Below, piece by piece: positions 7,286 to 14,815 of a DNA stretch of 17,997 bases (positions within the stretch are counted from its first letter, which is position 1; each line of letters opens with the position of its first letter). Source of the DNA: Lachnospiraceae bacterium UBA3643. GTDB taxonomy: Bacteria; Bacillota; Clostridia; Lachnospirales; Lachnospiraceae. The stretch spans positions 1 to 17,997 of the forward strand of contig DFKO01000164.1 of NCBI GenBank assembly GCA_002373855.1, written 5' to 3'. A program made the position numbers and the translations under genes. The notes under the pieces are model-generated. The model worked only from the letters and a program-made list of their open reading frames with translations, was not told the DNA's origin and did not search any database.

Positions 7286-8869
7286 ATGAGTTATACTGCA
7301 TTATACAGAAAATTCCGTCCCCAGACCTTTGACGATGTGAAGGGTCAGGACCACATAGTGACGACGCTGAAAAATCAGGTTGCATCAGGCAGGACATCCC
7401 ATGCATACCTTTTCTGTGGTACGAGAGGTACAGGTAAGACGACAATAGCCAAGATACTTGCCAAATTGGTAAACTGTGAGAATCCGACTCCGTCAGGTCC
7501 GTGCTGTAAGTGCGATTCGTGCAAGGCTATCGCGGAAGGCACCAGTATGAATGTCATCGAGATAGATGCAGCATCAAACAACGGTGTGGACAATATCCGA
7601 GAGATCATCGAGGAAGTATCGTATTCACCGGTTGGCGGTAAATACAAGGTTTATATAATCGACGAGGTTCATATGCTCTCAACGGGAGCATTTAACGCAC
7701 TCCTTAAGACCCTTGAGGAGCCGCCGTCATATGCCATGTTTATACTTGCGACTACCGATGTCCATAAAATACCTATCACCATCCTCTCAAGATGCCAGCG
7801 ATATGATTTCAAGCGTATCGGCATCGACACCATATCGGCGAGGATGAGGGAACTGGCTGATATCGAAGGACTGAAAGTCGAGGACAAGGCCCTTAAATAT
7901 ATTGCCAAGATGGGAGACGGCTCCATGCGAGATTCGTTGTCTCTCCTCGACCAGTGCGTGGCATTTAACTTCGGCAGTGAGCTTACATATGATAAGGCTA
8001 TAGATATACTTGGTTCTGTAGACAACTCTGTATTTTCAAATTTGCTGGAGCTCATTATTAAAGATGACATAATAGGAGCAGTCAATCTCCTTGAAGAGAT
8101 AGTCATGCAGGGCAGGGAACTGGTTCAGTTTGTCACGGACTTTACATGGTACTTAAGAAATCTTATGCTGGTAAAGTCGTGTGATGACGGATATATAGAA
8201 GACGTCCTTGAAGTATCCAGTGAGCACCTTGAGCGGCTTCGTGAGGAAGCAAAGCAGATAGAGATAAATACCATCTTCAGATACATAGATATCTTCTCTG
8301 AGCTGTCATCAAGGATTAAATATGCATCTCAAAAGAGGATCATCATCGAGATGACGCTCATCAGGCTCTGCCGTCCCCAGATGGATACAGGCAGCGAAGA
8401 TGTCCTTGAGAGAGTCCGTCAGCTGGAGAAAAAAGTTGAAAACGGTATTACCGTCACGGCAGTTGCTCCGGCCACGTCCGGAGGACAGGTACCACAGCAG
8501 GAGAAAAAAAAACCGATGCTGAGCCCTGAGGCGATAAGCGCATCCCTTGCAGACCTGGCACTCCACTGGCCATCCATATCATCGATGGTGGAGGCACCTC
8601 TTACAGGTACTTATCTAAAGGGATCAAAGGCTTCGGTAGGAGAGAATAATGTTTTCTTTATATGTGTGCCTGAGGAATTCCAGGCCAATCATTTACGGGA
8701 GCCCGGCCGGATGGCTGATATCTCGGCTCTCCTTGATGAGCACATGGGCGGAGAACATGTTGATTTTGAGATAAAGACTTTTGACAAGACCCGCAGATTT
8801 AATGAACAGTATGTGGATATAGATGCCATAAAGGATTTAATACCGGGATTAACGGTAACTACAGAATAA
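7286..8869 (+). CDS. dnaX: DNA polymerase III subunits gamma and tau
   Basis: DnaX forms the clamp-loader core that places the beta clamp on DNA; tau also ties the polymerase to the helicase. The 527-residue full-length form has Walker A GTRGTGKT at 45-52, zinc ligands C64, C73, C76 and C79, Walker B DEVH at 126-129, sensor 1 around ATTDVHKIP at 155-163 and the SRC arginine-finger motif at 168-170, then domain III to about 370 and a variable C-terminal part. A nine-A run at 8504-8512 (codons 407-409) could give a short gamma form. The ATG lies 10 nt after the phosphofructokinase stop and lacks a well-placed binding site; the nearest GGAG is 15 nt away, so translation may depend on coupling. 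ybaB and recR follow, the usual arrangement in bacteria. Confidence 0.96.
   Translation: MSYTALYRKFRPQTFDDVKGQDHIVTTLKNQVASGRTSHAYLFCGTRGTGKTTIAKILAKLVNCENPTPSGPCCKCDSCKAIAEGTSMNVIEIDAASNNGVDNIREIIEEVSYSPVGGKYKVYIIDEVHMLSTGAFNALLKTLEEPPSYAMFILATTDVHKIPITILSRCQRYDFKRIGIDTISARMRELADIEGLKVEDKALKYIAKMGDGSMRDSLSLLDQCVAFNFGSELTYDKAIDILGSVDNSVFSNLLELIIKDDIIGAVNLLEEIVMQGRELVQFVTDFTWYLRNLMLVKSCDDGYIEDVLEVSSEHLERLREEAKQIEINTIFRYIDIFSELSSRIKYASQKRIIIEMTLIRLCRPQMDTGSEDVLERVRQLEKKVENGITVTAVAPATSGGQVPQQEKKKPMLSPEAISASLADLALHWPSISSMVEAPLTGTYLKGSKASVGENNVFFICVPEEFQANHLREPGRMADISALLDEHMGGEHVDFEIKTFDKTRRFNEQYVDIDAIKDLIPGLTVTTE
8499..8529 (+). promoter_or_regulatory. Candidate slippage/frameshift site in dnaX producing gamma
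   Basis: AGGAG at 8499-8503 directly precedes nine A at 8504-8512, in frame as AAA AAA AAA. In the -1 frame the reading continues ACC GAT GCT GAG CCC and stops at TGA 8527-8529, giving a product of about 414 residues. In the +1 frame it stops at TGA 8520-8522, giving about 411 residues. Both ends fall just after the clamp-loader domains. Thermus dnaX uses transcriptional slippage on an A9 run and E. coli uses a -1 shift on A6G, so the device is known in this gene; its use here is inferred. Confidence 0.5.
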
Positions 8870-8892
8870 ATATTTAAACGGAGGATTTTAAG

Positions 8893-9243
8893 ATGGCAAA
8901 AAGAGGCGGATTCATGGGCGGCGGTATGCCCGGCAACATGAACAATATGCTTAAGCAGGCTCAGCGTATGCAGAGACAGATAGAGGAGCAGCAGAAAGAG
9001 CTTGAGACAAAAGAGTTTACGGCAAAAGCAGGTGGCGGAGCCGTTGAGGTAACCGTAACAGGTAAAAAAGAGATGGTCAGCATAAAGCTCTCTCCCGAAG
9101 CAGTCGATCCCGATGATATCGAGACTCTTCAGGATATGATAGTTGCAGCTACAAACGAGGCTCTTAAGCAGGCTAATCAGGCCAATGAGGATTCTCTCGG
9201 CAAGATGACCGGCGGTATGAATCTCGGAGGTCTTTCCTTCTAA
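8893..9243 (+). CDS. ybaB: Nucleoid-associated protein, YbaB/EbfC family
   Basis: Members of this family are small dimeric DNA-binding proteins that coat the nucleoid. The 116-residue protein has a glycine/methionine-rich start, a long helix over residues about 15-40 (MLKQAQRMQRQIEEQQKEL), the beta core with AGGGAVEVTVTG at about 46-58 and SIKLSPEAVDPDD at about 65-77, then a C-terminal helix, which is the family pattern in order. CGGAGG lies 8 nt before the ATG. Its stop codon shares one base with the recR start, so the pair is translationally coupled. The dnaX-ybaB-recR order is widely conserved, which supports the call. Confidence 0.93.
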   Translation: MAKRGGFMGGGMPGNMNNMLKQAQRMQRQIEEQQKELETKEFTAKAGGGAVEVTVTGKKEMVSIKLSPEAVDPDDIETLQDMIVAATNEALKQANQANEDSLGKMTGGMNLGGLSF

Positions 9244-9839
9244 TGGATCTTTATAGTGAAGATATAAATAAACTGATAGATGAGCTGGCGGCACTGCCCG
9301 GTATCGGTTCAAGGTCTGCCCAGCGCATGGCATTTCATATAATCAATCTGCCGATAGACAGGGTAAAGCGCCTCTCGTCTGCGATCATTGATGCAAAGCA
9401 GCATGTAAAGTACTGCAAAGAGTGCCTGACACTCACCGACTCGGAGCTCTGTCCCGTCTGTGCCAATGAAAAGAGGGACCACAGCACCATCATGGTAGTC
9501 GAAAATACGAGAGACATGATCGCTTATGAAAAGACGGGAAAGTACGAAGGTGTGTATCATGTGCTCCACGGAGTCATATCACCGATGAACGGCATCACAC
9601 CGGCAGATATCAGATTAAAGGAACTTATCGAGCGCCTTAAAGGCGATGTAAAGGAACTCATTATAGCGACAAATGCTACCCTCGAGGGTGAGACCACAGC
9701 CATGTATATCAGCAAGCTGGTAAAACCCGCAGGCATCAGAGTCACCAGGATCGCAACCGGCGTACCTGTAGGCGGCGATATAGAATATATCGATGAAGTA
9801 ACGCTGACGAGGGCTCTCGACGGCAGAACAGACTTATAA
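9243..9839 (+). CDS. recR: Recombination mediator protein RecR
   Basis: RecR works with RecO and RecF to load RecA on gapped single-stranded DNA. The 198-residue protein is standard length: the helix-hairpin-helix LPGIGSRSAQR at 18-28, four zinc cysteines at 58, 61, 70 and 73, the Toprim domain from about 80 with VVEN and Glu87, and the C-terminal GVPVGGDIEYIDE and ALDGR motifs typical of the family. The ATG overlaps the ybaB stop in TAATG; GGAGG lies 12 nt upstream inside ybaB. galM follows 16 nt after the stop, so a repair gene and a sugar gene share a transcript. Confidence 0.96.
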   Translation: MDLYSEDINKLIDELAALPGIGSRSAQRMAFHIINLPIDRVKRLSSAIIDAKQHVKYCKECLTLTDSELCPVCANEKRDHSTIMVVENTRDMIAYEKTGKYEGVYHVLHGVISPMNGITPADIRLKELIERLKGDVKELIIATNATLEGETTAMYISKLVKPAGIRVTRIATGVPVGGDIEYIDEVTLTRALDGRTDL

Positions 9840-9855
9840 TTTTTGGAGGTTATTT

Positions 9856-10911
9856 ATGGCAATCACAAAGGAACTGTTTGGAAAGACAAGAGACGGAAAA
9901 GAAGTATACGCATATACTATTACAAATAAAAATAACATGTCGATCACGGTCATGACATTCGGAGCAATTCTTAAGAATGTTATGGTTCCTGATAAAAAGG
10001 GTAAAGTTGATGATGTGGTCCTCGGTTATGACAAGCTGTGGATGTATTTTAAAAACGGCAGCTGTTTTGGCGCTACCATAGGACCTATAGCAAACCGTAC
10101 GGAGAACGGCAGATTCTCAATTGGCAAGAATGTATATCAGCTCCCCGTCAACGACCGCAAGGTAAACAACCTCCATACAGACCTGGTAAACGGTTTTCAT
10201 AAGAGAGTATGGGATGCGACAGAGGGCAAAAATGCCGTGACATTCTCACTCACAAAAAAGGATGGAGATATGGGGCACCCGGGTGTCATGAAGGTTTCTG
10301 TCACATATGCTCTTACGGATAAAAATGAGATAAAGATTCATTATCATGCGGATACCAACAAAAAGACAGTCATCAATATGACCAACCATTCATATTTTAA
10401 TCTGTCGGGGGCAAAGAGTGATAACATAGAGCATACGATCCTTAAGATCAATGCATCAAATTATACTCCCGTCAGAAAAGATGCCATACCTACAGGTGAG
10501 ATAGCATCGGTAAAGGGCAACGAATTTGACTTTACAAAGCCCAAGGCCATAGGTAAGGATATCGGTAAAAAGACAAACGAACAGATAAAGATCTGCGGCG
10601 GATATGATCATAATTTCTGTATAGACGGTTATAAGCCTGACGGAAAGCTTCGTCTTGCAGCAGTTGCAACCGACAATAAGTCAGGCAGAACACTTGAGAC
10701 ATATACAGATCTCCCCGGTGTTCAGTTCTATGCAGGAAACTTTATCGGTGAAAATACGGGCAAGCAGGGATATAAAAACTGTAAGAGAAAGGGATTCTGT
10801 TTAGAGACCCAGTATTATCCAAACTCTGCAAATGAAAAGAATTTTGAAAACCCCGTATTTGACAGTAAAAAGCCGTACGACACAACAACGGTTTATAAAT
10901 TTATCTGGTAG
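9856..10911 (+). CDS. galM: Aldose 1-epimerase (galactose mutarotase)
   Basis: GalM interconverts alpha and beta anomers of aldoses, feeding the Leloir pathway. The 351-residue protein lacks a signal peptide and so is cytoplasmic. Family residues are R81 in NRTENGRF, H107 in NNLH, the catalytic acid H178 in TNHSYFNLSG, D251 in GYDHNF and the catalytic base E317 in LETQYYP. The usual LHGG loop is altered: after H107 the sequence is TDLVNGFHKRVWD, with several residues replacing the glycine pair before the conserved RVWD. GGAGG lies 6 nt before the ATG. No galK, galT or galE is adjacent; the gene sits after recR, with a membrane protein gene following 13 nt after its stop. Confidence 0.92.
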   Translation: MAITKELFGKTRDGKEVYAYTITNKNNMSITVMTFGAILKNVMVPDKKGKVDDVVLGYDKLWMYFKNGSCFGATIGPIANRTENGRFSIGKNVYQLPVNDRKVNNLHTDLVNGFHKRVWDATEGKNAVTFSLTKKDGDMGHPGVMKVSVTYALTDKNEIKIHYHADTNKKTVINMTNHSYFNLSGAKSDNIEHTILKINASNYTPVRKDAIPTGEIASVKGNEFDFTKPKAIGKDIGKKTNEQIKICGGYDHNFCIDGYKPDGKLRLAAVATDNKSGRTLETYTDLPGVQFYAGNFIGENTGKQGYKNCKRKGFCLETQYYPNSANEKNFENPVFDSKKPYDTTTVYKFIW

Positions 10912-10924
10912 GAAGTATATATAG

Positions 10925-12097
10925 ATGCCGGCCGAGAGGGACAATGTAAACAGATCCGCTTTTAAAAAGCGTATATTTGAATATCGAATGAGAGTTGCAG
11001 CGACAGCAGTTTTTGCTATTGTCGCTGTTTTGGTTGTCATCTTTATCATCTGGCGTGGGTATGAGACCAGGGTATATACGACATATACTGTTGTAAATGC
11101 CGTGGAGCGTATAGATGTCGAGGGGACAAAGGTCCTCGGATTTGGCAGTCAGTTTATCACCTACAGCGCTGACGGTATTCACTGTACTGACAGTAAGGGC
11201 AGAGATGTATGGAGCTTTCCGTACCAGATGCAGTCCCCGACGGTAAAGGTCAGCGGTGAGTATGCGGTATGTTCCGATTACAACGGTCAGAGTATTTACA
11301 TATTTAATTCCGAGGGTGTATGCGGAACCATACAGACAAACTCACCTGTTAAGAGTGCCCAGATATCAGAGACAGGCGTGGTGGCAGCCGTTATAGACAA
11401 GGGTTCAGTTACCCCTGTTAATCTTTACTACTATGACGGTTCCCAGATAGCGGGCTTCCGTACCACCATGAGCAAGTCAGGCTATCCTGTGGCCATAGGT
11501 ATATCAAGTGACAGTAAGCTTGTAGGTGTATCATATCTATATCTTGATTCCGGCAAGCTCACATCAAAGGTAGCTTTTTACAATTTCGGTGAAGTCGGCC
11601 AGAACGAGACAGACAACTTAGTCAGTGGATATGATTACCAGGATGAGATCATCCCGGAGATCCGTTTTCTCTCTGACAGGAAAGCTTTTGCCCTTGGCAG
11701 CAGCAAGCTTATGTTTTACGAGGGCAGCGAGCGCCCGGTAAATATCGCCAATATCCTGATCAATGAGGAGGTACGGGCCGTTTACTCAGGAGACAACAGG
11801 GTTGGTCTCGTATTTTTCAATACTACCGAGGAGGGCAAGTACCGTCTCGATGTATATACATCTGACGGCAATCTTGAAAACAGCTTTTATTTTGATCTTG
11901 ATTATTCTGACATTTTCTTTGCAAATGACAGAGTGGTTATTTATAATTCCACATCAGCACTTATCTATACGGCATCAGGCAGGCTTAAATTCTCCGGAGA
12001 ATTTGAGGAGCCCGTTTCTCTGGTCCTCCCTACTTCCTCCGCTGTCAGTTATATACTTGTCACACCTGAAAATATAGAGACTATATCCCTTCAGTAG
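10925..12097 (+). CDS. Membrane-anchored extracellular protein, DUF5711-like
   Basis: A 390-residue protein with a basic N-terminal segment, one membrane helix at about 24-43 (VAATAVFAIVAVLVVIFIIW) and a large extracellular domain after RGYETRV. The outer part is rich in short beta strands with recurring patterns of the kind V..SGEYAVCSDYNG, YIFNSEG and VYTSDGN, which suggests a beta-propeller-like repeat fold. From memory the layout matches the DUF5711 family found in Lachnospiraceae, whose role is unknown. AGGAAG overlaps the galM stop and lies 9 nt before the ATG, so it is the last gene of the phosphofructokinase-to-galM operon. There is no lipobox or LPXTG. I see no clear terminator after it. 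A role in envelope sensing or as an accessory to membrane proteins is possible but unsupported. Confidence 0.75.
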   Translation: MPAERDNVNRSAFKKRIFEYRMRVAATAVFAIVAVLVVIFIIWRGYETRVYTTYTVVNAVERIDVEGTKVLGFGSQFITYSADGIHCTDSKGRDVWSFPYQMQSPTVKVSGEYAVCSDYNGQSIYIFNSEGVCGTIQTNSPVKSAQISETGVVAAVIDKGSVTPVNLYYYDGSQIAGFRTTMSKSGYPVAIGISSDSKLVGVSYLYLDSGKLTSKVAFYNFGEVGQNETDNLVSGYDYQDEIIPEIRFLSDRKAFALGSSKLMFYEGSERPVNIANILINEEVRAVYSGDNRVGLVFFNTTEEGKYRLDVYTSDGNLENSFYFDLDYSDIFFANDRVVIYNSTSALIYTASGRLKFSGEFEEPVSLVLPTSSAVSYILVTPENIETISLQ

Positions 12098-12123
12098 GCG
12101 GTTGCTTTTCATTATTTGGTCTC

Positions 12124-12178
12124 TTTATACATTTCTTAACAAATCCTTATAAATAACTTATCAAAATCTTATCGGATC
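12124..12178 (+). repeat. Five YTTAN motifs in exact 11-bp phase, likely regulator-binding array
   Basis: Starting at 12124, 12135, 12146, 12157 and 12168 the sequences are TTTATACATTT, CTTAACAAATC, CTTATAAATAA, CTTATCAAAAT and CTTATCGGATC. The YTTAN core recurs five times with a period of exactly 11 bp, one helical turn, and then stops. This is the layout of direct-repeat sites bound by OmpR/PhoB-family response regulators; the B. subtilis PhoP box (TTAACA-like units, 11-bp spacing) is the closest known resemblance. The array ends about 14 bp before the -35 region of the transporter operon, an activator-like position. Confidence 0.5.
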
Positions 12179-12184
12179 AGATCT

Positions 12185-12240
12185 TCAAAATTTGATTTTT
12201 TTTATTATGAGAGTATAATCTTTAGTCAAATATAATTTGA
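12185..12240 (+). promoter_or_regulatory. Promoter of the MMPL operon with two flanking TCAAA/TTTGA dyads
   Basis: TTGATT at 12192-12197 and TATAAT at 12214-12219 with a 16-bp spacer form a good promoter; transcription would begin near 12226, about 52 nt before the transporter ATG. TCAAA-A-TTTGA at 12185-12195 overlaps the -35 element, and TCAAAT-ATA-ATTTGA at 12226-12240 covers the start point. Their centres are 43 bp apart, about four turns. The pair could be operator sites for a dimeric repressor of TetR or MarR type. AT-rich sequence makes such dyads easier by chance. Confidence 0.5.
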
Positions 12241-12277
12241 ATAATTCACAAAATTAAGTAATCAGCGGAGTAGAGAC

Positions 12278-14815
12278 ATGGAAGAAGAGAAGAAACAGGA
12301 CCGGGGATTCTGGTTTAAGGTTGCATCCTTTATCGTAGATAAGCGAAAGGCAATAGAGATCTTGTTTATCATAGCGATAATTTACAGTGTTATCTGCATG
12401 AATATGGTTGATGTCAATCAGGACATCACATCATATCTGCCCGATACCAGTGAGACAAGGATCGGTCTTGATAAGATGGAAGAGCAGTTTACGACATATG
12501 CCACGGTAAAGGTTATGATCTCAAATATCACTTATGACAAGGCATCTGTTGTCGCCGACAACCTCGCCGGTATATCGGGAGTAAAATCGGTGGAATTTGA
12601 CAACTCCGAGGATCATTACAAAGGGGCAAACGCCCTTATATCCATTACCGTAGATGGCGGCGATGAGGATAAGGAGAGCATAGAGGCTCTTGATAATATC
12701 GAATCGGAGCTTAAGGATTATGATGTATATATATCAACAGCCATAGGCGAGGAGGAGAGGACATCGTCATCCCTTGATGCGGATATGAATATCATCCTCG
12801 TCTGCGCCGTTGCCATCATTGTATTCGTTCTGGCCCTCTCGACCAAAGCATATGCCGAGATCCCCGTGCTGCTCATAACATTCGGAACAGCAGCTCTTTT
12901 AAATAAAGGAACAAACTACTGGTTTGGAACTATATCATCCGTTACAAATTCCATTGCAGTTGTGCTTCAGCTCGCTCTTGCCATAGATTATGCGATTATC
13001 TTATGCGACAGATATATGGAGGAGCATGAGACAATGGACAGCATTCCCGCCGTAAAGGTGGCTCTCTCCAAGGCTATTCCCGAGATCAGTTCATCGTCGT
13101 TAACTACTGTATCCGGTATGGCAGCCATGATGTTCATGCAGTTCAGACTCGGATATGATATGGGTATCGTCCTTGTCAAAGCTATCATCATAAGCCTTAT
13201 ATCCGTTTTCTTTCTGATGCCGGGTATCATACTGATTTTTTCAAAGGCAATGGACAAGACCCGTCATAAATGTAATGTACCCAATATCACATTTGTCGGA
13301 AAATTTGCCTCTGCCACCAAGTGGATCATTCCTCCGGTTTTTGTGGCTGTCATCGTTTATGCATTTATTAAATCAAACGGATGTCTTTATTTATATGATG
13401 TCAATTCCGTTGAGAGTGCCAAGAAGACACCGGAGAAGATCGCAACGGAAAAGATCGATGAGGCATTTGGTACGGAAAACCAGCTTGTGGTAATGGTTCC
13501 TGTGGGTGATTATGAATCGGAGAAGGATCTGCTCATAAGATATGAGGACCTTCCCTATGTATCATCGGCTCTCGGTCTTGCCAATCAGAAGATAAATGAT
13601 GATTATGTACTTACTGATGCGCTTACGCCAAGGCAGTTTGCGGAGCTGATTGATCTTGATGTCGAGGTCGTAAATCTTTTATATTCCGCATATGCATATA
13701 ATGACGGCCAGTACGGACCGCTTATTACGGATATAAGTGATTACAGTGTACCGATCATCGATATGTTTATGTTTTTGTACGATCAGTACACTCAGGGATA
13801 TGTCACATTGAGTCCCGATATGGAGGAGACATTAAATACGCTCTATGACAAACTTTATGACGCCGAGCTTCAGCTAAAGGGTGAGGAGTACACAAGACTT
13901 GTCCTCACTCTTGACATGCCTGTAGAGGGTGATGCCACCTATGAAGCGATGGATGAGATCAGAAATATAGCAGCGAGACATTACGGCGAGGATGTGATAC
14001 TTGTCGGTAACTCAACGAGTACCCATGACCTCCAGAGCTCATTTGCAAACGATAACCTGATAATCAGTATACTTACAGCCTTGTTTGTACTTATAATTCT
14101 TTTGTTTACCTTCCAGTCAGCCGGACTGCCGGTACTGCTGGTACTCACCATTCAGGGCAGTATCTGGATCAACTTTACGGTTCCCTCCCTTCAGGGTCAG
14201 GGTATATATTTCCTGGCATATCTTATCGTATCTGCCATCCAGATGGGTGCGACTATCGATTATGCGATAGTAATATCAAGCCGTTATCTGGTCCTTAAAA
14301 AGGAAATGCCTCTTAAGAAGGCGGTCGGAGAGACGATCAATCAGGCATTCCCTACGATATTTACTTCCGGAACCATCTTAACCTGCGCCGGATTTCTGAT
14401 AGGTTATATCTCATCAAACGCAACCATCGCGGCTATCGGTATAGCACTTGGACGAGGCACGCTCATCTCGATCATTCTCGTTATATTCGTGCTGCCCCAG
14501 ATACTGCTCCTAGGTGACTGGATCATCGAAAAGACTGCCCTTACCATATCTCTTGCAAGAGAGGAGAAGGAATTTAAGGGCCGTGTTGCCGTATCCGGTC
14601 ATATAAGAGGATATGTTACAGGTATGATCGATGCTGATGTGACAGGTATATTTACAGGTGACATGAAAGTGGCCATCGATTCCAAGATTCCCGGCAGGTC
14701 CGGGCAGGTGACGGATTTAAACGATCCGAAACAGATAGAACAAAAAGATGATGTTATAGGAGAAGAGGATGCCAAGATGGCAGAGATAAAGGAGGACAAT
14801 AATGATGAAGAATAA
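12278..14815 (+). CDS. RND-superfamily transporter, MMPL type
   Basis: An 845-residue polytopic membrane protein with two RND halves. In the first, a membrane helix at about 28-44 is followed by an outer domain to about 168, then five closely packed helices from 170 to 325 including LAIDYAI with Asp237. The second repeats this: outer domain about 370-590, then helices from about 595 to 750 including ATIDYAI with Asp661. The paired buried Asp-Tyr motifs are the expected proton-relay residues of MMPL proteins, which export lipids or hydrophobic compounds using the proton gradient. The cytoplasmic tail (751-845) holds a short glycine-spaced beta-like stretch around SGHIRGYVTG at 773-795, then a strongly acidic end. 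CGGAG lies 7 nt before the ATG. The last 14 bases overlap the next gene, so the two are coupled. The substrate is unknown. Confidence 0.88.
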   Translation: MEEEKKQDRGFWFKVASFIVDKRKAIEILFIIAIIYSVICMNMVDVNQDITSYLPDTSETRIGLDKMEEQFTTYATVKVMISNITYDKASVVADNLAGISGVKSVEFDNSEDHYKGANALISITVDGGDEDKESIEALDNIESELKDYDVYISTAIGEEERTSSSLDADMNIILVCAVAIIVFVLALSTKAYAEIPVLLITFGTAALLNKGTNYWFGTISSVTNSIAVVLQLALAIDYAIILCDRYMEEHETMDSIPAVKVALSKAIPEISSSSLTTVSGMAAMMFMQFRLGYDMGIVLVKAIIISLISVFFLMPGIILIFSKAMDKTRHKCNVPNITFVGKFASATKWIIPPVFVAVIVYAFIKSNGCLYLYDVNSVESAKKTPEKIATEKIDEAFGTENQLVVMVPVGDYESEKDLLIRYEDLPYVSSALGLANQKINDDYVLTDALTPRQFAELIDLDVEVVNLLYSAYAYNDGQYGPLITDISDYSVPIIDMFMFLYDQYTQGYVTLSPDMEETLNTLYDKLYDAELQLKGEEYTRLVLTLDMPVEGDATYEAMDEIRNIAARHYGEDVILVGNSTSTHDLQSSFANDNLIISILTALFVLIILLFTFQSAGLPVLLVLTIQGSIWINFTVPSLQGQGIYFLAYLIVSAIQMGATIDYAIVISSRYLVLKKEMPLKKAVGETINQAFPTIFTSGTILTCAGFLIGYISSNATIAAIGIALGRGTLISIILVIFVLPQILLLGDWIIEKTALTISLAREEKEFKGRVAVSGHIRGYVTGMIDADVTGIFTGDMKVAIDSKIPGRSGQVTDLNDPKQIEQKDDVIGEEDAKMAEIKEDNNDEE

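Noticed and set aside
8504..8512. A9 run in dnaX as a sequencing error or frameshift mutation
   Set aside because: The frame is correct on both sides as given and the downstream C-terminal part is intact, so no correction is needed; it is kept as a possible slippage site.
8689..9333. Minus-strand open frame (214 codons) across dnaX, ybaB and recR
   Set aside because: It crosses three firmly identified genes and has no binding site; it is a shadow frame.
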